Below, one piece after another: positions 37,037-47,767 of a DNA stretch of 64,000 nt. Under the pieces are notes generated by a model. That model did not search any database and was not told where the DNA came from. It worked only from the letters and a program-made list of their open reading frames with translations. Numbering within the stretch: the first letter of the stretch is position 1; every line of letters begins with the position of its first letter. The stretch lies in the NCBI GenBank assembly GCA_016710115.1, contig JADJLN010000002.1, positions 1-64,000 of the forward strand, given 5' to 3'. Origin of the DNA: Saprospiraceae bacterium. GTDB lineage: Bacteria; Bacteroidota; Bacteroidia; Chitinophagales; Saprospiraceae. The translations under genes and the position numbers were made by a program.

Positions 37037-37627
37037 ATGGGATATGCCAAATCAGTGGACGAATTTTTTTCACAACCATCACCGTTTCAAAAGCATCTTT
37101 TACACCTGCGGGAAACATGTCTGCACACTGGAATGACTGAAACGCTGAAATGGGGTATTCCCGTTTATGTTGCACATGGCAAAAATATTGCTGGGATCTG
37201 CGCATTCAAATCCTATTTCGGCATCTGGTTTTACCAGGGTGCACTGCTGGATGACAACAAGAACATGCTGATCAATGCACAGGAAGGAAAGACGGTAGCC
37301 ATGCGACAGTGGCGCTTTACAGAACACGACCGGATCGATGAACAATTGATTCTTTCCTATCTCCTGGAGGCCATAGAAAATGCGCGAAGCGGACGCGAGA
37401 TCAAACCGGCGAAATCGAAGCCTCTGGAGCTGCCAATCGAGTTGAAGCAGGCACTGGATAACGACCACATTCTGAAGCAGCAATTTGAATCCCTGTCAAT
37501 CAGTTGCAAACGGGAATATGCGGAGTATATAGCCGAAGCGAAAAAGGAAGAAACTCGTCTTCGCAGTCTGGAAAAGACCATCGGCCTCATCCTGCAAAAA
37601 AAGGGTTTGCACGACAAATACAAATAG
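37037..37627 (+). CDS. DUF1801/YdeI-family protein
   Basis: A 196-residue cytoplasmic protein of the DUF1801 fold (fused to a YdeI/OmpD-associated tail). The N-terminal part shows LRETCLHTGMTETLKWGIPVY, the usual tyrosine/tryptophan-rich pocket including GIWFYQGALLDD and GKTVAMRQWRF, and the C-terminal YdeI-like helix region has LPIELKQALDNDHILKQQFESLSISCKREYAEYIAEAKKEETR (quoted here in pieces). Function unknown; related proteins are linked to stress or acid resistance. The start was taken as the first ATG before the conserved part. Not in an obvious operon. Confidence 0.85.
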   Translation: MGYAKSVDEFFSQPSPFQKHLLHLRETCLHTGMTETLKWGIPVYVAHGKNIAGICAFKSYFGIWFYQGALLDDNKNMLINAQEGKTVAMRQWRFTEHDRIDEQLILSYLLEAIENARSGREIKPAKSKPLELPIELKQALDNDHILKQQFESLSISCKREYAEYIAEAKKEETRLRSLEKTIGLILQKKGLHDKYK

Positions 37628-37841
37628 TCTGGATTGCTTCCAATAAGAGGGTCGGTTTACCGGATAAAAAAAATAAACTTTATCGGCTCAGGATTTACAG
37701 AAAATCCCGGGCGGAAATGACAACTACGTTGCTGAAAAATGGAAGGCCCCGGATATGTTCTTAACGATGGCGCAGACGACTGCCATGCTGATCCTTGATC
37801 TCTTCCATCATGAATGGTTCACGTAGCGTTGGCTCTCTGGA

Positions 37842-38402
37842 TCACACCCGTTCCAGAGGAAGTTGTGGCCCTGGTGGCAGGATGGTCTGGATCTGATCAC
37901 CGCATTGAATAGTGCCGCCCCGACGTACAATGCCCATAATGCCTGCTTTACGAATGACATTTCCCAGATGGTCTGTAAAGACCAGGGCCTTCATCAGGCC
38001 TTCCTTCAACCCGTTCAATTGATTGCACGGATTGCGCAATCCGGTGACTTCAATGATGACATCTTCTCCAATATGGAGTTGAGTCCCCTGACAAAGTGAT
38101 AACAGGTCGATTCCTTTGGTGGTGATATTCTCTCCCATCATCCCGGGTTGGATCTGGAAGCCAACAGCAGCCAGTTCCTGAAATAGTTCAGATGGAATGA
38201 GATGGACCTGCCTCAAGTTGGGTTGATTCGGATCCTGAGCAACACGGGATCGATGTTGGACTGTCGTGCCCGCATGGGCATCATCTTCTACTCCGAAATC
38301 TGCAATCAATCGAATCGCCTCACGGGGCACTTTTGCTATTTGGTGCGTTGGAGAAGAACTGACTGAAAGAATAGAACCAGAGGGTCGTGATGATGAAATC
38401 AT
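37842..38402 (-). CDS. MOSC-domain protein
   Basis: A 186-residue protein whose residues 10-160 form a MOSC domain, the sulfur-carrier fold shared by molybdenum-cofactor sulfurases and YiiM/YuaD-like enzymes. Signs: ILSVSSSPTHQIAKVP, FGVEDDAHAG, QPGMMGENITTKGIDL, and the cysteine-containing VTGLRNPCNQLN. The conserved cysteine in NPCNQ would carry sulfur or bind the molybdenum cofactor. YiiM-like proteins detoxify N-hydroxylated compounds, but partner genes are not nearby. Frame intact. Confidence 0.85.
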   Translation of the reverse strand: MISSSRPSGSILSVSSSPTHQIAKVPREAIRLIADFGVEDDAHAGTTVQHRSRVAQDPNQPNLRQVHLIPSELFQELAAVGFQIQPGMMGENITTKGIDLLSLCQGTQLHIGEDVIIEVTGLRNPCNQLNGLKEGLMKALVFTDHLGNVIRKAGIMGIVRRGGTIQCGDQIQTILPPGPQLPLERV

Positions 38403-38505
38403 TTCTGTTGATCAGGTAGAAGGAGTGTGCCAATGGGTATCCTGTAAAGACGACTGTATCCGTTTTCATATTGTTTTGCCAATTCCAGAAACTGGGAGGC
38501 AGTTG

Positions 38506-39340
38506 TTATCGCTCCTGGCTGGCTGCCTTGCTTCTCCGGCTTGTAAAATAGAGGGTCTGTGAACCGGCATGGACGAACGGGCAGTAATCCATCGCCGGAC
38601 CGTTGACATCCGGGCCCGTGGTTTTAGCTGCCTGCCATTGCCCAGCAGGCCCCCGATGACTGATGTACAGGTCGCCGCTTCCAAAACCGTCGGGACGATT
38701 GTAGGCTCCGAACAGGAGATAGGATTCATCCGGAGCGATATAGGCATTGTATTCATATCCCGGAGAATTGATGGCTTCGCCAAAAGGAACCGGGTCACTG
38801 TATCCATCCGTTGACCAGGAACTGAAATACAAATCTTCCAGCCGATCCGGATCTTCGGGTTTTCTTGTGAAATACAATTGCCATTGGCCGCAACGGCCGG
38901 GTAGAATTCCTGAGCCATCGTATTCACAGGCGGCCCCAGATGCCGTGGTACGCTCCATGTATCCTGATCTGTGGTCCGATCCACGACCCAGATATCCATG
39001 TCCTTGGCCTTCGTACTATCCGGATGAAGCGGTCGGTTGGAGACGAAATAGAGGTGAAGTCCATCGGGTGAGAGGAAAGGCTCCATGTCCGTCCATTGGC
39101 CTGAAAAGGACATCAATTCCGGTGCAGACCAGCGTCCATCGATCTGCTTCATGGTGGCGATCGCTGACAATTCTTCCAATGGGGTCTGGATGGTCAGCCA
39201 GATTTCAGTGCCTGTGGAATTCATGGCAAGGTCTCTGACCTTGGGAAAATCGATCAGTTCGGGGAAGGCAGGAAAACTCGGGCGGAGGAAAAATGAACAA
39301 GGCATACCCAAAAGCAGAGGATGAATAGCCTTTTCACCAT
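38506..39340 (-). CDS. PD40-repeat (TolB-like) protein, frameshifted
   Basis: A secreted protein with several PD40/WD40-like units: LSPDGLHLYFVSNRPLHPDS, FYPAVAANGNCISQ (continuing in the next frame as GQWQLYFTRKPEDPDR), YNAYIAPDESYLLFGAYN and PFVHAGSQTLYFTSRRS. The start at 39340 gives a signal-like leader (MVKRLFILCFWVCLVHFSSA), after which the frame must shift near 39285 and again near 38880 to keep one protein. Each break looks like a single-base indel. Repeats of this kind occur in TolB-like propellers, and the protein may be surface exposed, but I see no sorting domain at the C-terminus. Function unknown. Confidence 0.6.
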
Positions 39341-39352
39341 GGTAATCGTCAA

Positions 39353-39685
39353 TTAGTGGTTGAGATGCTCTTCTGAAAAACTGTATTCCTTTTCCACCAG
39401 AGCAATCCGCAAGGTATATTCCTTATACCAGTTGGAGCGGCCTTTTTCGCGTGCAGCAGTATGATCTGCCTGGTGTTTCCACAGACGGATGGATTCCAGG
39501 TCCTTCCAATAGGAAACCGTCAGTCCGATGGTCTCATATGCAGATTCTATCCCCAGGAAACCGGGTTGAGCCTGAGCCAGTTCCACCATGCGGGCTGCCG
39601 TTTTTTCATAGTCATCCAGGCGATCTGTTCTTCGGGTGGTGAAGATCACAGCATAGTAGGGTGGGGGTGGTGTCCGTGCGATCAT
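39353..39685 (-). CDS. Antibiotic biosynthesis monooxygenase (ABM) domain protein
   Basis: About 110 residues forming a single ferredoxin-like ABM domain: the pattern PYYAVIFTTRRTDRLDDYEKTAARMVELAQ (quoted in part), PGFLGIESAYETIGLTVSYW and the closing helix DLESIRLWKHQADHTAARE match the family well. ABM proteins oxidise or degrade small aromatic or heme-like molecules, but many act on unknown substrates. The start at 39685 matches the family length; the ATG at 39709 adds eight residues. Frame intact. Confidence 0.85.
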   Translation of the reverse strand: MIARTPPPPYYAVIFTTRRTDRLDDYEKTAARMVELAQAQPGFLGIESAYETIGLTVSYWKDLESIRLWKHQADHTAAREKGRSNWYKEYTLRIALVEKEYSFSEEHLNH

Positions 39686-39854
39686 TGGAGTAAATATACA
39701 TGGATACATGGGATTGTAACTTTAACATTTACAGGACAGCGAAACACACCGTTTTCGGGTCTATCTTGGAGGTTCTTCAGCCTTATTTTCCCGACATTCC
39801 TATCAGAATTGGGAAAATTCATTATTTTCCGTCTTGATATTCAACCTGTTACTT

Positions 39855-42800
39855 ATGCTTTTTCGTTTAACATCCCTGGTTTTTGCTTTTTTGTCCGTAG
39901 CTACAGGGTATGCCCAGGCGCCCTATGTGGCAGTGCATACCCTGAAGGAAGAGATCCTTCGTGCAGACCAGGAATTTGTGGCCGGAGTCAATTTTATTCA
40001 GATCTGCGGATTGACTGCTGGGGAGGAATATGGTTTTCGTCTGACGGGTGTCGCAGTAGACTATGAGCCTTCTTCCGTCAAACTAAACGGAGCTGAACAG
40101 TCCCTTCCCGGATTGAATCCTGTCCATTTTACAGCCAATGGTCCCTGTGTTACATTGACCATCCAGTTACCAAAGTCGATTGGCAATGCGGCATTCCCTG
40201 ACGGACTATCTGTTTGGCACCACCAGGATAAAAAGCCAGCTGTGAATGGGTCAAGAGATGTATTCGTAACGACGGCAACAGCCGAATTTCTTGTCAGAGA
40301 TATCCTGATGGCCGGAGCCGGCTGCTGGGATATCCGGAATATTACGACGCTTGGATCCTTTACAAGTATCGGTTTGTACAGTGGTAGTCCGGCGCCTGGT
40401 ATTGGGGTGTGTATGTCGACTGGAATTGCCACTGATGCCAACGGATTGAATAATTCACCGAATGTCGGAACGGACTTTGGCGGTTGGGGTGATGCTGATC
40501 TGACGGCAACCATTTTCCCCTTCGTGTTCACGTTTGATGCATCTTCGATCTCCTTCGATTTTACTGCACCCTATACGGGAGCACTCAGTTTCGATATCAT
40601 GTGGGCATCGGAGGAATATCCCAGTGGCAATTGTGATGGCTTCGGCATTTTTGCATCCGGCCCTGGGATCAGTGGTCCGTATACCGGAAATTCTCAGTTT
40701 TACGGTGTGGCGCCGAATTCCAGTTTCCCGATCAACGCCTGTAATATCGGTCCGAATTCATTGGCACCCTTTGTATGTCGATAACACCGATGGGAAGGAG
40801 ATCCAGTATGACGGGTATACCGTACCGATGAAGGTGTTTATTCCCATCCAGGAATGCGGCGAATATCATATCAAATTTGTCATCGCTGATACGAACGACG
40901 GTCTCAATGATTCTGCCGTCTTCATTGCAGGAAATACCTACGGCTACGAACAGACATCCAACGTCGAAGTGGTCATCCCGACATCGACCGACAACATCGC
41001 CTTTGAAGAATGCAGCGATGCTTATTTCCAGATCTGCCGGACCGATCCGAATAACCTGTATCCTGATCTGGTAGTCGATTATTCCATTTCACCGTTGAGC
41101 ACGGCTCAGGTTGGGAGTGATTGCGGCCCTCTCCCCGGGCAATTTGTCATCCCTGCCGGAGAACAATGTGTGGATATTCCGATCAACTTGATCAATGACC
41201 CGGCGTTTGAGATTGATAAGAACCTGATCATCGAACTGGTATCACCATGCCCCTGTCTCAACCCGTCAGCAGAGCTGATCATTCGAGACACCCCGCCCCT
41301 GGATGTCAGTCTGGCAGACATTACCGTCTGTCAGGATGATGATGTCGTGTTTGAGCCGGTCATCAATTCCGGCGTTTCGGATTACACTTTTGCATGGAGT
41401 GATGGCACGACTGAATCCAGTCTGGAGTATTTCGCAGCAGTACCCGGTATCGAACAGTACTCGGTCACTGTAACCGATCGATGTGGCCGTTCTCAGGTGA
41501 AAACAGGAAACGTGACCGTCGCTGCCCGGCCCATCGCAACAATGGCCGGTGATGGATATCTCTGCAAAGGCAGTACCAAGGATACCATTCCCGTGACCAT
41601 CACATTCGAACCCCCCAGTTCAGCACCGTGGAATGTGAGCTACTGGATCAACGGCGTTCTTCAACCACCACTAACGAACATCACGACTCCGGTTATCACC
41701 ATTCCAGTGACCACACCTGGGTTCAGCCAGATCAAAAGTGTGTACAACACTACGTTTTGTGACGGGATCATTTTCGGCGAATCCTTCATTGAATCCGTCG
41801 AGGTTACAGCGACACTCGATACAGTACCGGTATCCTGCTTTGGCATCGAGGATGGAGCCCTCACCGCAACGGGTCACGAAGGTTTTGAACCGTACACATA
41901 TCAATGGTCTGTGCCGGGCGAAAAAAACGCTGTGCTCGATTCCATCGGGGTCGGTCTCTATTTTGTGACTGTCACCGATAATCTGGGTTGTACAACAGTG
42001 GACAGTGTCAACATGACCAGTCAGACGGACATCGTGGTCGATGGTCTTCTGCTCAACGGGACGGATTGCACGACACCCACCGGTGCAGTCGACCTCAATG
42101 TCAGCGGAGGTGAAATGCCCTACACCTATCTGTGGAGCAATGGCAGTATTCTCCAGGACCCGGCGAATCTGCCGGAGGGCACCGCAACGGTTACTATAAC
42201 GGACAACAAGGGATGTCAGTCTTATGCCAGTTTCCCTATCCCGGTACCTGATGCACCGGATATCACTCCTTCGGTTACAGGCACGGTCACTTGTGCGGCA
42301 CCGATGGGTGGGTCTGCCTCGTTGCAGGTTACCGGTGGAATGACACCCTACGGATTTATGTGGAGCGGCAATGGCGGGAGCAACCAGAATCCGAACAATC
42401 TGACAGGAGGCCCATACACCGTTACGGTGACGGATGCCGCCGGCTGTACTTCGATTGCTGCAGTCGATATTCCTGTAGATACACTGACTCCCTTTGCGCA
42501 GGTTGGACCATCAGATACCCTCACGTGCGGAGTGACTGTATTGACTCTGGATGGGGTTGGTTCCACCTCCGGTCCAGACATTGAATACCAATGGTCGACA
42601 ACGAACGGTCAGATCCTGACTGGTGGAACGACATTGCAACCCGAGATCGGTTTGCCCGGGTTGTACACCCTGTTGGTCACAAATACAACGAATGGATGTA
42701 CCGCATCCGCGGGTGTTCAGATCCATCCCGATCAGGATGCACCGGATATTCAGGTATTGCCATCAGACACCCTGTCCTGCAGTGTGACGTCAACCATTTT

Positions 42801-45026
42801 GGACGCTTCTGGATCCACAACAGGTCCGAATATTCAGATCAGCTGGACCACGTCAAATGGCCAGATTATTTCAGGCGGCAACACCCTGCAACCGACGGTC
42901 GGATCTCCGGGAACCTACACGCTGATCCTGACGAATACGGTCAATAATTGTGTCGCGACTGAGGACATCATTGTCCCCGGTCTGAACGCCCTCCTCCAGG
43001 CGGATATATCCGGCCCCAATATCATTACCTGTGCCAACCCCCAGATCACCCTGGACGGAGCCGGGTCTGTCATTACACCTGGTTCCAGTTTCGCCTGGTC
43101 GACATCAAACGGAAATATCCTGGGTGGAACCACAGGGACAACGATACAGATCGATGATGCCGGCAATTATTTGCTGGTGATCACAGACCCGGCTTCCGGA
43201 TGTACCGATCAGATCTCGATCAATGTCACCCTGGACAAGGCTCTTCCGCTATCTGCAGCTTCACCCGATGGTGTACTCACCTGTTTGAAAACATCTGTGA
43301 CTCTGGACGGCAGCAATTCCTCTACCGGTCCCGATATCAACTATCTGTGGACTACCCCGAACGGCAACCTGAGTGGGCCCGTACAGGCTTCCACAACCCA
43401 GTGTAATGCGCCTGGCACCTATTCACTTCTCGTGACAGATACGGGAAATGGATGCACCTCCACCGTCACGGTGAATGTCCAGATCGACACACTTTCACCC
43501 CTGGCTTCCGCAGGAACAACGGATCAGATTGATTGTATCGATCCGACCATTACATTACAAGGGTCAGGTCAGACGTTCAGTGGTGCCGCACAGATCCAAT
43601 GGACAACCACCACTGGGAATATTGTGTCTGGTGCCACCTCCTATTCTCCACAGATCAACCAGGCGGGCACTTACCAACTGGTCGTCACGGACAATAAGAA
43701 CGGATGTACGGCGACAAGCTCCGTATCAATCTCGGCCGATTTCAGTATCCCGACCGTTGTGATCGCTCAACCGGGTGTGTTGACCTGCGCTTCTCCTGAA
43801 GGCATACTCGATGCCACGGCTTCTGTCAACGGACCTCAAATCACACCGGCCTGGAGCACTGTCAACGGATCTATTGTGAGTGGAGCAGGGACATACACTC
43901 CCACGATCAACAGCCCGGGTACCTATAAACTGGTTCAGGTGGATGCCAATAGCGGATGTAAAGATTCCTCCAACGTTGTCGTTACCGAAAACAAGGTGCA
44001 GCCCATGGCCGATGCAGGATCACCTTCTCAGATCGCCTGTCTGGGCGATTCGGCACAGCTCAATGGGACCGGTTCGTCAACAGGAGCCAACATGACCTAT
44101 GACTGGTATCTGAATGTGGCCAATCCTCCCGTGATCAGCAACCAGATCATCGGCTACGCCAAAGCGGCGGGGACCTATACACTTGTTGTGACGGACAAGA
44201 ATAACGGATGTACGGACAGCAGTACGGTGACCATTCCGGCAGATTTTCTCAATGATGCTGTGCTGACGTTGATCGACAAATATTGCGATGATGATGTCAG
44301 TGATCTGGAGATCGGACCGGTAGCTGGTGGTGTCGTTCCCTATATCTATTCGATCGATGATGGTTTGACCCAGCAGGCAGACCCCTGTTCCGCAAATTGG
44401 GACCCGGGATCTATCCGGTGGTGGTGACCGATGGCAAGGGATGTACCTGGCGCGAAGAGATCGAGATTCTGGAAGAGGAAGGCGTTCTGGTCACCTTGCC
44501 TGAGGATATGACCATCGAGCTCAGTGATGAGGTCAGCATTGAAGGAGTGATCAATGTCGACCCTTCGACAGTTACCCAGATCACGTGGTATCCACCTTAT
44601 GGACTGGATCGGACAGACAGCCTGGTAGTTCTTGCCAGTCCAGGCATTGCTGTGCTCTACACGCTGACAGTTCAAGACGAGCGGGGATGTATCGGGATTG
44701 ATTCGATCACGATTGTGGTCCATGATCCGGACATTTTTATCCCTACTGTGTTTTCGCCCTACAATGATGATGGCATCAATGATCGGTTCACCATTTTTGG
44801 TGAGACCAGGGGATTGGTCCAGATCGATCGTTTTGAAGTTTTCAGTCGCTGGGGTGAACGCCTCTATTCTGCTGAAAACTTCCAACCCAACGATCCGAAT
44901 ATTGGATGGGATGGTACGCGGGCCGGGCACAAGTTGAATCCGGGAGTCTACGTCTATTATGCCCAGCTTCGACTGACGGATGGTCGAATCAAGACACTGA
45001 AGGGAGAAGTCATCCTGATCGAATAA
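39855..45026 (+). CDS. Giant surface adhesin with choice-of-anchor L, SprB-like and 84-residue repeats, type B T9SS tail; frameshifted
   Basis: A protein of roughly 1720 residues, secreted by the T9SS. From the N-terminus: signal peptide (MLFRLTSLVFAFLSVATGYAQ, the last residues shown separately), a choice-of-anchor L domain (GAGCWDIRNITTLGSFTSIG, SGNCDGFGIFASGPG), a Calx-beta-like part, three SprB-like repeats (PYTYQWS, PYTYLWS, PYGFMWS, each closing with VTVTDN-type strands), then seven 84-residue repeats from 42487 to 44250, and a C-terminal gliding-motility-type B sorting domain (IPTVFSPYNDDGINDRFTIF, WDGTRAGHKLNPGVYVYYAQ). Each repeat has a pair of cysteines that could form a disulfide. 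The frame shifts near 40775 and near 44396; both are single-base changes at short homopolymers. It is a likely filamentous adhesin. Type and export are clear; binding partner is unknown. Confidence 0.88.
42487..44250 (+). repeat. Seven tandem 252-base repeats in the adhesin gene
   Basis: Starts at 42487, 42739, 42991, 43243, 43495, 43747 and 43999, each exactly 252 bases (84 residues) after the last, with no insertion or deletion between them although the residue identity is modest. Each has the same frame of features: a D/T..C start, WSTxNG-like strand, GTYxLxVTD and a final GC. Confidence 0.9.
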
Positions 45027-45104
45027 CTGCGTACGAGAAGTTCAGGAGTTGTTTCATTCTGAAGGCGAAGTTCCGATTGATGGGATCTGTTGATCTTTGC
45101 GGTC

Positions 45105-46126
45105 ATGTCAGCACCTTCTTCCACACCTTTGGTGTCGGTCATCATGGCGGTCAAGGATACGGAACCGTACCTCCCGGAATGCCTGGATTCGATCCTGGAT
45201 CAGACCTTTCCAGATTGGGAACTCATTGCCGTCAATGACCATTCTTCAGATCGCACACCACAGATCCTGGCTGAATAGGCCGCAAAGGATCCACGGATTC
45301 GTGTGATGGACAGTGACGGGCATCGCCTGATCCCAGCCCTTCAGTGCGGATACCGGCATGTACGTGGTTCTCTCATCAACCGGATGGACAGCGATGACCG
45401 AATGCCCGTCGACAAACTGGAATCCATGGTCAGCATGTGGCACCTGCACGGGCCGGGTACAGTGATTGCCGGTGGAACGGAACATTTTGTGGACACAGGT
45501 GAAGTGGGTGACGGATTCCGGCGTTACGAGGCCTGGTTGAATGATGTCGCTCGGACCAATACTCACTATGAACAGATCTATCAGGAATGTGTGATCCCGT
45601 CACATAGCTGGTTGGTCCACAAAGATGATCTGGATCGTGCAGGGGCGTTTGATCCGATCGTCTATCCGGAGGATTACGATCTCTGTTTTCGATTCTATCG
45701 GGAAGGGCTGCGGGTGGTAGGGATGGATAAGGTACTCCATTACTGGCGTGATCGGTCAGAACGCATCTCACGCACCTGGGAGGAATATCGGGACAATCGC
45801 TATTTCGATCTCAAGCTGAACTACTTTTATGAACTGGATCGTGATTTGTCGCGTCCACTCGTGTTGTGGGGCGCAGGACGAAATGGAAAGGATATGGCCA
45901 GATTGCTTCTACGCAGAGAAAACACGTTTGTCTGGTGCTGTGACAATGAACGGAAAATTGGCAAGGATGTCTATGGTATACGCATGACCTCCGGGAGATG
46001 ATACCGGAGCTGCAGCACCCGCAGATCATGGTGGTTGTCTCTTCGCCGGATGGGAAGGCGGAGATTCGGGAACAGTTGCAGAGATGGGGTAAACATCCCG
46101 TTGTTGATTTCTGGTTTTTCAATTAA
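45105..46126 (+). CDS. Family 2 glycosyltransferase, with in-frame stop and frameshift
   Basis: A GT-A-fold glycosyltransferase, about 340 residues when repaired. Seen: the N-terminal VSVIMAVKDTEPYLPECLDSIL and WELIAVNDHSSDRTP (the nucleotide-sugar-binding start), INRMDSDDRM (the DXD motif), then FDPIVYPEDYDLCFRFY with the acidic catalytic region and a C-terminal Rossmann-like domain (LVLWGAGRNGKDMARLLL). The gene carries an in-frame TAG at 45276-45278, where family members should read through (ILAE-stop-AAKDPRIRV), and a frameshift at about 45995 after which the protein continues as EMIPELQHPQIMVVVS and ends WFFN. The stop differs from the many indels in this window; CAG to TAG would explain it. 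Could be a pseudogene or a consensus error. Confidence 0.75.
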
Positions 46127-46172
46127 CTGGACACTTCGATCAAGCAACCCATGTGAAAATTCGTGCACCTGA

Positions 46173-47537
46173 ATGAAAAAGCAATTCACCATGCGACCCC
46201 TTCTCAGCGCTCTCCTTTTTCTGATCTGGACTGTACTTCCCGCCCAAACAGGCCTGTTGCCTCATATTGGACAGGTTATTCCTCCTCAACCGACAGATGT
46301 CATTTGTGAGATCCCGGTTTACCAGGGGAGCATGGATCAATCCGGCTATTCGGAAGATGCCCAGGTACCCGATTTTACGCTGTACACCCTGTCCGGGGAT
46401 TCTGTCCGATTGAGTGATGAATTGGCCAAGGGATTGCCTGTACTGCTTGTCGGTGCGAATTATACCTGTCCGGTGTGGCGCGGAAAAATCAATGTGTTGA
46501 ACGCTATGGCAGAGTACTACAAGGATCAGATCAAGGTCTATGTGGTCTATACAGTGGAAGCACATCCGTTATTGGACATCAGTCCCTACAGTGGCCAGGT
46601 CTGGACCACATCCACCAACGAACAGGACGGTGTTCTGTATGAGCAACCCGAGACCTATGGTGAGCGAATGGCTATCGTTGCGGATATGATTACCGATCTG
46701 ACTATTGTGCCGCCCATCCTCATTGATGGTCCCTGCAATGAATGGTGGTCACATTTTGGTCCGGCACCCAACAATGCATATCTGATCCGGCCAGATGGAA
46801 CTGTGGCAGCCAAGCACGGCTGGTTCAATCGCCAGCCGGATAATATGTGGTGTGATCTTGATGACCTGCTGGGTACGGTTTCAGGGGAGTGTACGACGTA
46901 CGGGTCGAACGGCATCTTCTCGATGAAGCTCGACTCAGGCGACAGTCTGGCAATGGGAACACCGGGGGATATCCTGTCTGTTCACTGCACATTGGAAAAT
47001 CTTTCAATGACGGACAATGTTCATATCCTGATCAAGAAGGCCAAGGTAGAGATCCCGAAAAGCTGGCAGACTGCATTATGCGCTGATATCTGCTATGCGG
47101 CGGATGTGGAGGAAACAGAAATCACTATTCCGCCAGCATCCAGCCAGCCGTTTATTTTCTATTTCTATACTGATCTGGTAGCAGATACCGGATTCGCCAG
47201 AGTTCAGTTTGTCAATATGTTCAATCAGCAAAACAGGATGGCTCAACGATTTTTCGGGATCACCGGAAGTACCAGTGCAATCGATCCTGAGACTGCCTCT
47301 CCTCCAAGCCTGTTCCCGAACCCGGCAAGTGACCGTCTTTGGATCAACTGGCCCAATGCTTCCAGTGCTATTCAATGGTCATTGACAGACCAGACGGGGC
47401 GCATTCTTCAGCAGGGGATGACCACAGGCGTCCAATCAGAGATCGACATCCAACGAATCCCTCCCGGCACCTGTGTCTGGTCGGGCAGAGTAGTAGAAAC
47501 CGGACAGGTATTTCGGCAGTTGATCATCAAATACTGA
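46173..47537 (+). CDS. Secreted deiodinase/redoxin-like protein with type A T9SS tail
   Basis: A 454-residue secreted protein. The leader (residues 1-25) ends LPAQ. Residues 60-230 have a thioredoxin-like fold: VPDFTLYTLSGDSVRLSDEL, VLLVGANYTCPVWRGKINVLN with one cysteine in the active-site position, VYVVYTVEAHPLLDISPY, and NNAYLIRPDGTVAAKHGWFN. The phrase VYxxEAHxxD is reminiscent of iodothyronine deiodinases and related redoxins, which have Sec or Cys in the same position. The middle (240-370) is a beta domain, and the C-terminus is a type A sorting domain (SLFPNPASDRLWINWP, then QVFRQLIIKY). Enzyme activity is guessed from the fold; the second resolving cysteine is absent. Confidence 0.75.
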   Translation: MKKQFTMRPLLSALLFLIWTVLPAQTGLLPHIGQVIPPQPTDVICEIPVYQGSMDQSGYSEDAQVPDFTLYTLSGDSVRLSDELAKGLPVLLVGANYTCPVWRGKINVLNAMAEYYKDQIKVYVVYTVEAHPLLDISPYSGQVWTTSTNEQDGVLYEQPETYGERMAIVADMITDLTIVPPILIDGPCNEWWSHFGPAPNNAYLIRPDGTVAAKHGWFNRQPDNMWCDLDDLLGTVSGECTTYGSNGIFSMKLDSGDSLAMGTPGDILSVHCTLENLSMTDNVHILIKKAKVEIPKSWQTALCADICYAADVEETEITIPPASSQPFIFYFYTDLVADTGFARVQFVNMFNQQNRMAQRFFGITGSTSAIDPETASPPSLFPNPASDRLWINWPNASSAIQWSLTDQTGRILQQGMTTGVQSEIDIQRIPPGTCVWSGRVVETGQVFRQLIIKY

Positions 47538-47767
47538 TGGCTGCATTGACTCAATCTGCAGGTTAACTTTTCAATAATTCCAAGGTGAAGCGCCCCAATG
47601 ATACCGGTGATTTCGAGTGCCTCCCGGGCAGGTGTTCAAAATAGACCCATGAACGTCTGGGATGAGAGAGGAGGATCCCAGGAATAGTCCTTCTCTTACC
47701 CGGGTAGGTTCCTATTATGGAAAGAGGTGTTCCCGGACCGTCCGGGAAAGGAATGGTTGTTCCGATT

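Noticed and set aside
45276..45278. Read-through of TAG as pyrrolysine or of the deiodinase-like site as selenocysteine
   Set aside because: No pyl genes or SECIS-like context is seen, and the deiodinase-like protein uses an ordinary cysteine codon.
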